Below are positions 25,340 to 39,000 of a DNA stretch of 64,000 nt, in pieces. Source of the stretch: Antedon bifida (lineage: Eukaryota > Echinodermata > Crinoidea > Comatulida > Antedonidae); assembly GCA_963402885.1 (NCBI GenBank), contig OY727093.1, positions 5,084,001 to 5,148,000 of the forward strand. Direction: 5' to 3'. The stretch's first letter is position 1. Every line of letters begins with the position of its first letter. The notes beneath the pieces are model-generated. The model saw nothing but the letters and a program-made list of their open reading frames with translations. It made no database searches and was not told the DNA's origin. The translations under genes were made by a program, and so were the position numbers.

Positions 25340-28300
25340 CCCATATATTGCACATCATCTTATAGTCACTGTGTCATAGCTATGTGCAAAAATAAAAAGG
25401 ACGAAATTTGGTCTTTTTTTTTTGGAAATTTACAAAATAAAAAATTACCAAAATATCGACATTTTAAAATTTAATTATTATGCAATAATATTGCGTTATT
25501 ATCATCTTACAGAGTCATAGTAACCAGTTTTGTCAAAAAATAAAAAGGTCGAAATTTGGTCATTTTTCGAAAAATTCCCTGTACTAATAGTACAGGGATT
25601 TTTTCAAAAATGGCCAATATGTCGACTTTTTAAAATTCAATTATTATGCAATAATATTGCCATATATGCGCATATATTGCGTTATCAACATCTTATAGAG
25701 TTATAGTAAGCAGTTTTGTCAAAAAATAAAAAGGTCGAAATTTTGTCATTTTTCGAAAATCTTCCTCTACTATAGTACAGGGATTTTTTCAAAAATGGCC
25801 AAAATATCGACTTTTTAAAATTCAATTATTATGCAATAATATTGCCATATATGCGCATATATTGCGTTACCATCATCTTATAGAGTCATAGTAACCTGTT
25901 TTGTCAAAAAATAAAAAGGTCGAAATTTTGTCATTTTTCGAAAATGTTCCTGTACTATTATAGTAGGCCTACAGGGATTTTTTCAAAAATGGCCAAAATA
26001 TCGACTTTTTAAAATTCAATTATTATGCAATAATATTGCCATATATGCGCATATATTGCGTTATCATCATCTTATAGAGTCATAGTAAGCAGTTTTGTCA
26101 AAAAATAAAAAGGTCGAAATTTTGTCATTTTTCGAAAATTTTCCTGTACTAGGCCTATAGTAGGCCTACAGGGATTTTTTCAAAAATGGCCAATATGTCG
26201 ACTTTTTAAAATTCAATTATTATGCAATAATATTGCCATATATGCGCATATATTGCGTTATCATCATCTTATAGAGTCATAGTAACCAGTTTTGTCAAAA
26301 AATAAAAAGGTCGAAATTTGGTCATTTTTCGAAAAATTCCCTGTACTAATAGTACAGGGATTTTTTCAAAAATGGCCAAAATATCGACTTTTTAAAATTC
26401 AATTATTATGCAATAATATTGCCATATATGCGCATATATTGCGTTATCAACATCTTATAGAGTCATAGTAAGCAGTTTTGTCAAAAAATAAAAAGGTCGA
26501 AATTTTGTCATTTTTCGAAAATTTTCCTGTACTATAGGCTAGTACAGGGATTTTTTCAAAAATGGCCAAAATATCGACTTTTTAAAATTCAATTATTATG
26601 CAATAATATTGCCATATATGCGCATATATTGCATTATTATCATCTTATAGAGTCATAGTAAGCAGTTTTGTCAAAAAATAAAAAGGTCGAAATTTTGTCA
26701 TTTTTCGAAAATTTTCCTGTACTATAGGCCTAATACAGGGATTTTTTCAAAAATGGCCAATATGTCGACTTTTTAAAATTCAATTATTATGCAATAATAT
26801 TGCCATATATGCGCATATATTGCGTTATCATCATCTTATAGAGTCATAGTAAGCAGTTTTGTCAAAAAATAAAAAGGTCGAAATTTGGTCATTTTTCGAA
26901 AATTTTCCTGTACTAGGCCTATAGTACAGGGATTTTTTCAAAAATGGCCAATATGTCGACTTTTTAAAATTCAATTATTATGCAATAATATTGTCATATA
27001 TGCGCATATATTGTGTTATCATCATCTTATAGAGTCATAGTAACCAGTTTTGTCAAAAAATAAAAAGGTCGAAATTTGGTCATTTTTCGAAAATTTTCCT
27101 GTACTATAGTACAGGGATTTTTTCAAAAATGGCCAAAATATCGACTTTTTAAAATTCAATTATTATGCAATAATATTGTCATATATGCGCATATATTGCG
27201 TTATCATCATCTTATAGAGTCATAGTAACCAGTTTTGTTAAAAAATAAAAGGTCGAAATTTTGTCATTTTTCTAAAATTTTCCTGTACTATAGTACAGGG
27301 ATTTTTTTCATAAATGGCCAAAATATCGACTTTTTAAAATTCAATTATTATGCAATAATATTGTCATATATGCGCATATATTGCGTTATTATCATCTTAT
27401 AGAGTCATAGTAACCTGTTTTGTCAAAAAATAAAAAGGTCGAAATTTGGTCATTTTTCGAAACTTTTCCTATACTATAGTACAGGGATTTTTTCAAAAAT
27501 GGCCAAAATATCGACCTTTTAAAATTCAATTATTATGCAATAATATTGCCATATATGCGCATATATTGCGTTATCATCATCTTATAGAGTCATAGTAACC
27601 AGTTTTGTCAAAAAATAAAAGGTCGAAATTTTGTCATTTTTCTAAAATTTTCCTGTAGGCCTACTATAGTACAGGGATTTTTTCAAAAATGGCCAAAATA
27701 TTGACTTTTTAAAATTCAATTATTATGCAATAATATTGCCATATATGCGCATATATTGCATTATTATCATCTTATAGAGTCATAGTAACCTGTTTTGTCA
27801 AAAAATAAAAAGGTCGAAATTTGGTCATTTTTCGAAAATTTTCCTGTACTAAATAGTACAGGGATTTTTTCAAAAATGGCCAAAATATCGACTTTTTAAA
27901 ATTCAATTATTATGCAATAATATTGCCATATATGCGCATATATTGCGTTATCATCATCTTATAGAGTCATAGTAACCTGTTTTGTCAAAAAATAAAAAGG
28001 TCGAAATTTTGTCATTTTTCGAAAATTTCCTGTACTATAGTACAGGGATTTTTTCAAAAATGGCCAAAATATCGACTTTTTAAAATTCAATTATTATGCA
28101 ATAATATTGCCATATATGCGCATATATTGCGTTATCATCATCTTATAGAGTCATAGTAACCAGTTTTGTCAAAAAATAAAAAGGTTGAAATTTTGTCATT
28201 TTTCGAAAATTTTCCTGTACTATAGTACAGGGATTTTTTCAAAAATGGCCAATATGTCGACTTTTTAAAATTCAATTATTATGCAATAATATTGCCATAT

Positions 28301-28448
28301 ATGCGCATATATTGCGTTATTATCATCTTATAGAGTCATAGTAACCAGTTTTGTCAAAAAATAAAAGGTCGAAATTTTGTCATTTTTCTAAAATTTTCCT
28401 ATACTATAGTACAGGGATTTTTTCAAAAATGGCCAAAATATCGACTTT
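25340..28448 (+). repeat. Tandem satellite array, about 16 hairpin monomers of 184-197 bp
   Basis: The phase marker TTGCGTTAT recurs at 25491, 25677, 25862, 26056, 26253, 26439, 26629, 26820, 27011, 27196, 27381, 27566, 27756, 27943, 28127 and 28312. Each monomer has ATCTTATAGAGTCATAGTAA, a left arm AAAAAGGTCGAAATTTTGTC ending in CCTGTACT, a right arm starting AGTACAGGG and ending AATATCGACTTTTT, then TTATTATGCAATAATATTGC and the palindrome ATATATGCGCATATAT. The two arms are imperfect inverted repeats of about 45 bp, so every unit can fold on itself. Length varies mainly by insertions at the hairpin tip. The first unit (25340-25490) is diverged and lacks the hairpin centre. No coding potential. 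Confidence 0.95.
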
Positions 28449-28452
28449 TTAA

Positions 28453-29046
28453 AGCTCAGGTACAGGCATGAATTTTAAATATAATATTTGGTTAATTGTA
28501 CATAAATCAAATATTTGTAACAGAAATCAAGATGAAAAAACATGAATTTCCCTTAATATGGTCAAATACAAAATTTGGCAAAATTCTTCCATAAAAACCA
28601 GGAAGACTTTTTTTCAGTAGTTAGGTAGTTAACCTAATGTAATAACATGTCTGGTGACTCTCTAGAAGGTGAAAAAAGATGGTGGATATACGGTGGATAA
28701 TTTTTGCTATAGCATGAAAATAAAAATCTGAAGTTGAATAAAAATACCAGAAATGTAATATTCAAGTTATATTACCTATATTTAGTCATCTGATAACATT
28801 TTTTACAACACCGTTTATTTTTCATAGCTTTTTAAAATGCCTCTCTATTTACAAAATTTGTGTACAAAAGAATAGAGATTTTACTGTGTAATATGAACTA
28901 TCCCCCCACTGATACGAAAGTGCTTATTTTCAACAAGCTCGTGTAACACAAATAAAATCCCAAAAATTATGAAACATAAGGGAAACTATAGATCGATAAT
29001 TATTGGAATGTATGATCAATAGAAATTTTTTGCCCGCACCTGGCCT
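28453..29046. mobile_element. 594-bp TTAA-flanked element, copy 1, inserted in the satellite
   Basis: Starts AGCTCAGGTACAGGCA and ends TGCCCGCACCTGGCCT, whose complement is AGGCCAGGTGCGGGCA, so the terminal inverted repeats are imperfect. TTAA lies directly on both sides (28449-28452 and 29047-29050), the target-site duplication expected of piggyBac-type transposition. The satellite monomer reads CGACTTTTTAAAATTCAATT, and the element splits it at that TTAA. No open frame of note, so non-autonomous. Confidence 0.88.
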
Positions 29047-29050
29047 TTAA

Positions 29051-29225
29051 AATTTAATTATTATGCAATAATATTGCCATATATGCACATATATTGCGTT
29101 ATCATCATCTTATAGAGTCATAGTAACCAGTTTTGTCAAAAAATAAAAAGGTCGATATTCAATAATATTGCCATATATACGCATATATTGCATTATCATC
29201 ATCTTATAGTCATAGTAACCAGTTG
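29051..29225 (+). repeat. Satellite remainder beyond the TTAA element
   Basis: AATTTAATTATTATGCAATA continues the interrupted monomer, followed by one full ATCTTATAGAGTCATAGTAA unit and a shortened one missing the hairpin. From about 29230 the similarity fades (TAGTAACCCATTATGTCATA and AAAGGGTCGAAATTAT near 29265-29305 are decayed pieces). Confidence 0.85.
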
Positions 29226-29305
29226 AGGTATCATGCAAAGAACATATCTGTGCATACCAAATTATGATATAGTAACCCATTATGTCATAAAATAAAGGGT
29301 CGAAA

Positions 29306-30040
29306 TTATATTTTAACTTGTCGTTTCATTAAAAATTTATGACCAATCATTAAAAATCATAAAATCGTGCATAACTTATGGTGCGCAACTCTGACGTCAT
29401 AAAATATATTTCAAATAAAGGCTCATATAAAATATTCTGTTTACAACTTTTAGAGAAACGCTGCGGACAAAAATTGCAGAAAGAACAAAAAATCCTGACA
29501 ATCACAAAAATAACCGGAACAAGTTTTTCTTTTTAATAATACAGTAATATTGGACACACAAAGGATCTATATACACACTACGTTACACTGTACTAGATTA
29601 CATTTAGCAAAATGGACAATTTTATATACAGTTTAGTTTCAAAATGTTTTAATAAACGGTCATATATGTCGAAAATGTGTTTATTATTATACAAAATATT
29701 GTTGGCATAAATGAATCTTTAATTATGGTGCATATTAATAATTTTATGATGTATTTATTTATTATTTCCCATTTATATGTACTGTAATTTATATCATGAT
29801 TCTAAATGCTAATTACAATTGCTGAGAAATTGAAACTTCAGTGGATTCATATAAATTGAACTAATTACCGACTAAATCAATATTATATTTATCTAAATCA
29901 AAATTATATTAATATTATATTATTGTTGATAGTGTTTTATCATTTCTATACATGTCTTGTCTTAGTTAACTAAATTCTTTTTAATTTAAAATACATGCAA
30001 TAATCATAAACAAAATAAAAACAAAACAAGAACGCAACGG
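29306..30040. other. A+T-rich spacer and probable KIF23 3' flank
   Basis: No coding sequence is seen. On the - strand ATTAAA (complement of TTTAAT near 29985) and AATAAA (complement of TTTATT near 29753) could be poly(A) signals of KIF23. Confidence 0.4.
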
Positions 30041-33000
30041 TCAATAATCTTCTCCAACCTGAATTGTAACTTGTGTACCTTGTATACAAACTGGACCTTC
30101 TCTCGTATGCAACACAGCTAAATTTTAAATTTTCTGTAAAAAAAAAAAATGGGTTGAATAAATTAGTATAAAGCTAATGATAAAGTAGAAAAGTTTATGG
30201 TATTTGATCGAATCGAGTAAATTAAACAAGTATGCTATCCTTAAGCTCTGTCTACACTATCAAACTAGTTTGAAAAAAGTGTGATGTGCCTAAATATGGT
30301 AATGATATGCCTAAATATGGTAGTGATATGACATCATCATGTCCATGATGTCATATCACTACCATATTTGGGCATATCATTACCATATTTAAAAAATGTG
30401 ATATGCCCATATATGGGCATATCACATTTTTTTGGTCACATAAAGTTTGATAGTGTAGATAAAGCTTTAGACAAAAATTTAGGGTATATTTTGGGGTGTT
30501 GCAATTAACCATGGATTGAATGCCAAAGTATTGTTTTAAAACTATACCCATTGTTTCTTTGTACACTGTATGTGGTTTACTTACTTTTGTGGTACAATGT
30601 GTGTAAGTGCTGGACTTCCTTTACCTGCAATACCCTGAATGCCAACAGCACACTAAAAAAACAATACAAACAAACATTATTTAGATGTTGACTTGGTCAG
30701 ATGTTTGCAATATTCTCACGTAATTGTACTTTATGCTTTATGTAAATAATGAGAATAAAATTGCGAGAATAAAAGTAATTCTCAGATTGGACTCAAACAC
30801 ACAACCTCCAGGGCACTATACCTATAAACCACCGAGCTTACACTGATGGCTAGGGTTAGATACTATAGCCCAAGGATGATAATTCAATCAAAACGAAATA
30901 GCTTTACTTTACAAACATCCAATTAACTTAGCTCATGGACACAAACTTATTCAATGTTGTTTTTATTTGGTACTTATAGTACAAAAAATGAAATGTATGT
31001 TGTATGAAGTGAAAATTCTTTCAACGCAGAATTTCATCTTACTCTAGTTTCAACGTCTGTCCATTCACCACTGTTCTCTTCATCTGAAGCATGTCGTTTA
31101 CGTTCAACGCTCTTGCGTTCTGCACTTAATGGCGTCTCCTGTCGCAGCTTCTCAACATCTGTGAATTGCACTGATTTCCCTCCACCTCTTGTATCAAAAA
31201 CCTCACCCTAAAAATAATTTTTTTGAATGTCAACATTTTCACAGACTGTTTCATGAAGGAGATAAAAATCTCTCTTCAATCATTAGGTGCTAAGATTAAA
31301 TAATACATTACATATTTTTTTGTCCAACACTGACTTATTACTATATTATTAGTACATTCTAATAATTTAACAAGCATTCTTTGCTTTTTAAAAATTATTT
31401 CAGACGCATCCAACAGCGAGTAACTTATTACCGGATGGATAAACTATTTACTAATTTATCGTGCTTATAAACTAAGTCTCATTTGAGGCTTAGAGAGTGG
31501 AGTTGAAAGAGTCGTGAGTTACAATGCTGGACTGAACCCTGGACCTTAGGATTGGAAGGCAAGCATGTTAACCACAAACAAAACCACTACGCTACAAAAT
31601 TATTTTAAACAAAATAACCCATATGATTTGGGATTTGTATCTTCCAATGACATTTGTTATTATTGAATTTTACCTTGAATAGTTTGGTTTCAATCTCGCC
31701 TTGTGAGTTCTCTTCTTGATGTGTCAACATGTAGTTGGATGCCTTCACATCTTTCATCTCTTTTGCATTCTTTATTGTTTTCTTCTTCTTAATACCTGAT
31801 GGTTGCATTACTGTCTCTGAAACATACCATTATATTTACATTATAACTAAACAAAACAAAACATCTTGTTTTGCATATAACATTAGGACATAAAGCTCTG
31901 ATATGCCCATATATGGACATGATGAGCACTACCATATTTGGGCACATCACACTTTTTTTTTTGTCAAACTAGTTTGATAGTGTAGACAGAGCTTTACAAT
32001 GTGTAAAATATTAGTTTGTTTCATATAAAACTCTGCAGGATATCACATTTTAAAATTATTGCGAGAACAATTATTGCATTTATCATATACAATTTATATT
32101 TTTTTTAATAATTCACCAACCTGTGCCAATAGTGGTGGCAGGCTTATGATCAATCCACACAGTACCAGATGCTGAACGTGACCGTCTATGTCTTAGTTTA
32201 ACTGGTGGTGGATTACGCTTAGGAGGTGGCGACTTTGACCTGTTGTGAACAACTGCTGCCCTCCTCTCCTTTACTCGGTTTGATGCTGCCTCTCTAGCGC
32301 ATACGATCTCCTTTAGTTGTCTTAGCTTCTCGTCTTTAACCCATATTTTGTTTTGCATTTCCAATTGCTTTGCTTTTACTCGTTTTTCCTGTGGTTCAAA
32401 TGAATGTAAAATAAGGATTTTGATAAATTACATACTAGCCACCCAATAGCATAAAATATAAACACAATAATTAGGACATTCATAGCCAGGTCTGTGGACA
32501 TTTATAGCAGTAACAACAACAGGCATCAACCTGCAGAAGAGCAGGAACAAGAACATTAAATGTATATGGTAAAAAATTGACCTTGCTGTCTACGCTATCA
32601 AACTTTATGTGACAAATGTGATGTGCCCATATAAGAACATGATGATGTTATATCACTACCATATTTGGGCATATCACTACCATATTTGGGCGCATCACAC
32701 TTTTGTAGACAGAGCTTAAGACAATCTATTGTATCTTCTACTGCCTAAGTACTTACACATTCTCTGGCCCACTTTTCTTTCTCACTGGTCGCGACTCCTT
32801 TCAGTGCTTGGCGCAACTTGTCTTTTTCCTGCTTCTCACGGTTTATTAATTTCAGTTTCTCATCAAGCTACAAAATATAAACATAATTATTTTACTATTT
32901 TTCTCATCGTTGAAAATTTAAGGTTATGTTGGGATACAGAATACCATTGATGTTAGATGTTTTTTTAAAAAATGTATTTCAATTTTTTTTTAATAGACAT

Positions 33001-36000
33001 TTTTTTTAAATAGGAAAAGTGTACATACACTAAAATCACATGATAAACATAAATATTCCTTTTTGTGATCCAATTTTATAGATTGAAAAGATTCAGTGAC
33101 GCAAAAAAATTAAGAACAATTAAAATTTGCATAAAAACATACTTCAGATTGGAGACCTCTCCTGTCTTCCTCGTAAAGCTGATGTGTACGGTGCAACATT
33201 CCATTTTGTGCATTTTTCTCTTTCAATCTATTCTGAAATTTGACTAACTCTTTGTTCTGCGACTCGGTCTGACTTTGAAGCTGTGAATTCTTGTCTCGTA
33301 ACGTTTGACACTCGCTTTCCAAATCCAATAACTGTGTTCGGAAGTTTCCCACTGAAATTTTAAAAACAAATCATTAGTAGGTGCAACAAAAATATGTAGG
33401 AAGAATAGAACAAAGAAATTTGTGGTCACTTCATCCACACAAAATGATGTAATTACTAAACTAAAAATAATCAATCAATATGATTTATTTTTAACATATT
33501 TTAGATTTTTATTATGATTGTTGTGCTTGCCTTTTTGTGTACTTTTTAAACGTTTTATGAATATAACCATAACCAAATAAATTTCCCCGGAGGTTGGGAT
33601 AATAAAGTTTTATCGAATTGAATTGGGTATTAAAAATTGGGTATAGTTTTCTTGGTCTTTGATTAAGCTCTGTCTACACTATGAAACATTATGTGACAAA
33701 AAAAATGTGATGTGATGACATCATATCACTACCATATTTGGGCACATAACACATATTTTGTCAAACTAATTTGATAGTGTAGACAGGTTACCCAATGTTG
33801 ATGTTCATCGAAATGACGGAAGAATCAGAATGTAATAGAATGACTTACTTAATCTTGATAATTCCTTGTTTAATGTGTTTCTTCGTTTTTCTCTCTCCAT
33901 GAGGAACTCAATTAACCTCTGAATGGAATTATCATTTGGATCATTGATCTATAGAAACAATTGGAAAAGAAATGATGTTAAAAATAGAATCTTTTACTAA
34001 ATTATAACACACATAAATATGGTCCAATGCTAAATCAAGCGCAAGAGTAATATAGGCTCATTATAAAATAATCAATTGCTTACTTCAAAAAATGGATAAG
34101 GAGGTCCAAGAGATATCAATAGAGATGGAACCGCTACATCATCCTCTTCTGAGCCTTCTTCTATCATCTTTCTATACATCTGGTGAGCTACATGATAAAA
34201 TAGATGGATTGTTATATTCAGTAACACAGTGGTAAAGTTTTCAATACAGTTAAACTCTCCCATACTGGACTCCATAAAAACCAGAAACTCTCCCAATACC
34301 AGACTTTTCTTTAAGTCCAAACATAACAGTCCCAAATTCATTGTTACCATTAAAAACACATTCCCAATACCAGACTTTCCAGAAAATCAAGACAAATTTG
34401 GCCAGCCCAAAGGTGTTGACTGTATTACTATTTATCAGGTGTACTCGGATATAGAACTTTGCTGTGGTGTTAATTTTACCGCATTGTTTATTCATATCAT
34501 TATTATTTACCTCTTCTTCTGCCAGGTGTCAATCCAATATCAAATTTGATGTCTGTTGCTCTGGCAACTTGTACCTCTTGCGTTGCCTCTGAGAATCTCA
34601 TGACATGCTGAAAAATAAATCATTAAAATAAATTGAAAACATTCTACACTTTTTCCTTTTACTAATAAATTACTAAGCAGTCTTGATTGTTATTAAGACC
34701 ACACTACTGAGTATTAAGTCTTTGACAAGCGATATCAGTGGTGTTTTTTTTTCTGCCTTTTTTATTTTCATTTTGATTTAGCTTACAGTGACACGATAAA
34801 TTTACTTATACTTACGATGGTCTCATCATAGTCAGCAGCTCGTGGGTTAACGCATACAATCATTCTAACCTTACCCTCACCATCAAAGTAGTTCTTAAAT
34901 AAATGTGTTACTTTGGAATCTCTATAAGGCACAATCTGTAAAACAAACAAATATTTCAACAAATTGTTTTAAAAATATATAATTTTACAGTAACTGCTTC
35001 AACATTTTATAAATAATAAATAACGGTAAAATCTTAAGCTAAAGTAGAGTTTTAAAACTGATAAATAATGTTCATTAGATATAAACAAAAAAGCAGAGAA
35101 ATATAAATAATACCTTGCTTGATCCATTCTTTTGATTCTCGCGTAGCATATCTATACACGTACGTAACGTCATCAGGGACGCGTTGATGTTACCTGCCTC
35201 TCGCAGCCTATCTCCAGAATTCTTTGTGCGGTGTGTTCTTTCGCTTCCAGCCAGGTCAACTAAAGACAATTGGCTGATGCAAATCTGATTCTTGTCCTGG
35301 TAAACCTCTTCCCCGATCGGGTCCAACGGTGCCTGTACCAACCGGATGTTGAACACGCTATGCGAACGACTGGATTCTGTGTTTAGCTGTGTGTGGGCTA
35401 CTCTACGTCTCCTTTGTCCTATAAAACAACAAATGAACAACTGTTTTAGATGGAAAAAGAATGGAAAAGTAAACTAAAGAGCAGAAAAGAACTATAAACC
35501 GTAGGTCCTGTATACACCTAGCTCATGTGCACTTTAAAGAACCTAGTACATCTTTTGAGACCTGTACCCTGGTGTACTAGTACATTACAGCCACTGATTA
35601 TAACTGGGCCCTCTGGGAGAACAGTCTTCGACTGAAGAGGATACCCAGTATAAATGAACAAATTTTTAAAATATACAACTACAAAACTCATAGCAGACTA
35701 ACGCGAGGAGATTCAATGTGAACAGTACCTTTTACAAAGACAGCATAAGCTTCATCTGTGGTCTTAACTTCAACTTCAGTACAGCCAGCTACATACATAT
35801 TGTGATTAGCATCCTCACGTAGGGTTTTAGATGGCATAGACCTAATAAAAGAAAGAATTTACATATTTTATTATCAACAAATTTTGATACTAGAAGCATA
35901 AAGCTCTACACTTTCAAACTAGTTCAACAAAAAAAGTGTGATGTGCCCAAATATGGTAGTGATATGCCCAAATGTCATGGTGATATGACATCATCATGTC

Positions 36001-39000
36001 CATATATGGGCACATCACATATTTTTTGTCACATAAAGTTTGATAGTATAGACAGAGCTTAAATGACTATTATTGTAACATTTTTACAAAATATTCATTA
36101 TTTGTAAGTCGCAAATGAATCAACAAAAAAATGTAACTGTTTTTTATATTTACATGTGTTAATAATTTTATTCTGTAAAGGTGAAAAAACAAAAATTAGT
36201 AACAATTTTTAAACCAACGTTAAAACCAGAAGAATAATGAATGGATAGTTAATTATATTAGTTTAAAAAGAAATATCTGTCAACTCTAGCAAATATTAAT
36301 AATTAATAACAAATGCTATATTTCTTAATCAGTCAAATTATTAAAATTAATAAAAACAAATTGTAGTATGATAAAATTGTAAAATTTAAAGAAAAAGCTT
36401 AAGGAAGAACTAAGGCACCGCATGCATAACGGTACATACATGACATTTGATGGAAGTCCATACAAAAACCTAAATATAAAAACAAACGTACAGTATTAAT
36501 AATCTACTGACACTATAGAATATAAGCTATGTAATGGTGACAGTTATCATACTAAAAGGTTATAATTATTTAGATGTTGACACTTTTGAAATTTAACGTT
36601 TATGTAAATAACTGATCTACTGTAACTCCATTTGAGCTAGAAAACAGCCCTAACATTATAATTAGTAACTATTTAGTGCAGATTACTAAATAGGTTAAAA
36701 AATATGTTGCTCTTACTTTGGGGTCATGATGGGGTCAACCGGAAGTTCCTCAAGCAAATCATAGATGTAATTGTTGTAGATTTCAATGTATGATACAAAC
36801 ACAGTGTAGTTGTTATCGTCATCAACGTTGCTTATACTTGTTGTGTCAGGAATTCGGACAAGATTTGCCAAATCATTTTTTCTACTATATTAATACAAAA
36901 AAAGAGGGAAAATATAATTTAATATTTGTTTATTATTTGATAGAAGCACAGAATTTAATTTGACCTTTAGTTTAAAATTGTCATTCACAGAGCTGAAAAA
37001 ATTAATTCTTAGGTGGTTAACAATTATATGTAAAGATTCTGAATTTTGATTAATTTTTTACCTGCTCTTGGGCGTTGCAGGTGTAGCAGGGTTTCTCAAT
37101 GGGGTCAAAAGGTCACGTTTTTGTCTCTCCATCATCGCATCTGCTTCTGTTTGAACATCCATACCATTGCACAAGTCTGGACGGAATACCTGACAAGAAA
37201 AAAACAATAAAGCATAATTGTAAGGAAATCTGTCTTAATGTAAAGATATTGATTTTCTAAAACGTCACAAAAAATGATATGATATTTACATATTTTTTGG
37301 CTTGAAGATCTCCAATGCTGTTGAAAAGGACATCCAGAGCTCTAGGCAGAATACCTCCGTCCCCAGGGGTGCCTTGCATTGTATGTGTCTTTCCTGATCC
37401 AGTAATTCCATACATGAACAACAATCCTAATTAAATGACATACAAGTTATATACAGTATTTCTAAATTAGTGTATAATTATTGTATAAGGATTTCAAATG
37501 AGTAATAAATAAAAAATTAATAGAATTACGTGACAAGAGTATAATGAAACGACTCGGAGACAAAATATTTTTAAAACTTACCATTTCTCCCGTGTATTAG
37601 GTCATCTATCAACGGCAATGAAACCCGGTCAAATAGAGCCTTCTGTGAAGTGTTTGTCGGGAATACAAACTTAAATGTATATTGGTTCTAAAAGGAAAAA
37701 TATACAATACAATACAAAATAAAATATATAAATATTTGTAAAATACACTTTACAAATTAATAAGATATTTTGTATGGGACAATGTGATTCAAAGATCTCA
37801 ACTTAGGCAAGCCACCCCCACAACAAGACCTCTTTGTTAGACTTCCAAGTGGAGTATTTAAGAGGATAACAACCAAGTACCAAGTGAGTGATAATTACCT
37901 CCTTTAGGTGACCATTTCGGTAGGCGTGAGAGGTCTCTGGAGGCCTCAATTGAATAGTAGTACTATTCACTACATCAATACAAACTTCCGCATCACCATC
38001 TGGGGGCCTAAGTCTGCAGTAAACCTGTAAAGTGAATAAAATAAACAAATTGTACACATAAAAAGAAATTAATTTGAATTCTGAACAACAAAATATGTAA
38101 CACTTCAAAAGTTCTTAGAGTAAAGTTTTATTCATAGATCAGTGAATCTTATAATCGGCATCTTGGATGTGAAACAAAATAATGTGTATATTATAATACT
38201 ACAGTAACCATTGCATGATTAGGTTACAAAAACAAAGTATACATTACTGTGAGTGTGTTTATTTTATAACAATTTTTAATTCACTCATCCAAAGTCATAC
38301 AGAAATCAGTGAGTAGCTTTCCGCTTGTATTGAGATATATCTACGGTACAATGAATATATTAAGCAATTTTAAGTAATTTTATTTTATCTTCACCCATAC
38401 ATTCAATAATTTAAATTTTCCCATATTTTTATATTCAGTCAAGTATTGTGTAATTTGGGAGTTTTTTTCAACTGTAAATTTAATTGCTGGCATGTTGATA
38501 TAACGGTGTTTACTTATTTTAATTTTTTTATTTAAACTTGATTGAATCATAAATAATTTTTATAAATTCACAGTCTATTAAAGACAGTTACTATTATGTA
38601 AATGAATTCATTATATTTATATATCAAATGAAGCATGACATGACTTGAATGGGAAAAAAGAAATGACCCAGTTAAAAGTAGGTTTGTTATTTTATCCTTT
38701 ATAAATACCTTTTAAAAAGCATCAATTTTGTTTACAGATTAAGTGGAGCATGTGAATAGAATTTGAAGACAAAAATTGACCAGTTAAAAATAAATCAATA
38801 AAATGGTCGGTTGAATCTTGAGTTTTTTAAATTTGTTTCAAAAAGATTGTTTAAACTAGGCCTATGTAACCAAAATAATAATAAAAAAGGATTCATCCTT
38901 CAATAAATTAAAGTTTTTTTTATATAAAAAAAATATGATCTGTACAGTCAGTACGACACAGTAAATCATAATTCACATCTCTTTGTTCAAAATATTTTTT

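Noticed and set aside
25340-28448. CRISPR-like regular spacing of repeats
   Set aside because: The whole unit is conserved, with no unique spacers. The monomers are near 190 bp and the surrounding DNA is animal, so it is a satellite.
34229-34549. 106-codon + strand open frame inside KIF23
   Set aside because: It spans a KIF23 intron and part of the exon 34511-34607 on the wrong strand. The - strand exons join perfectly.
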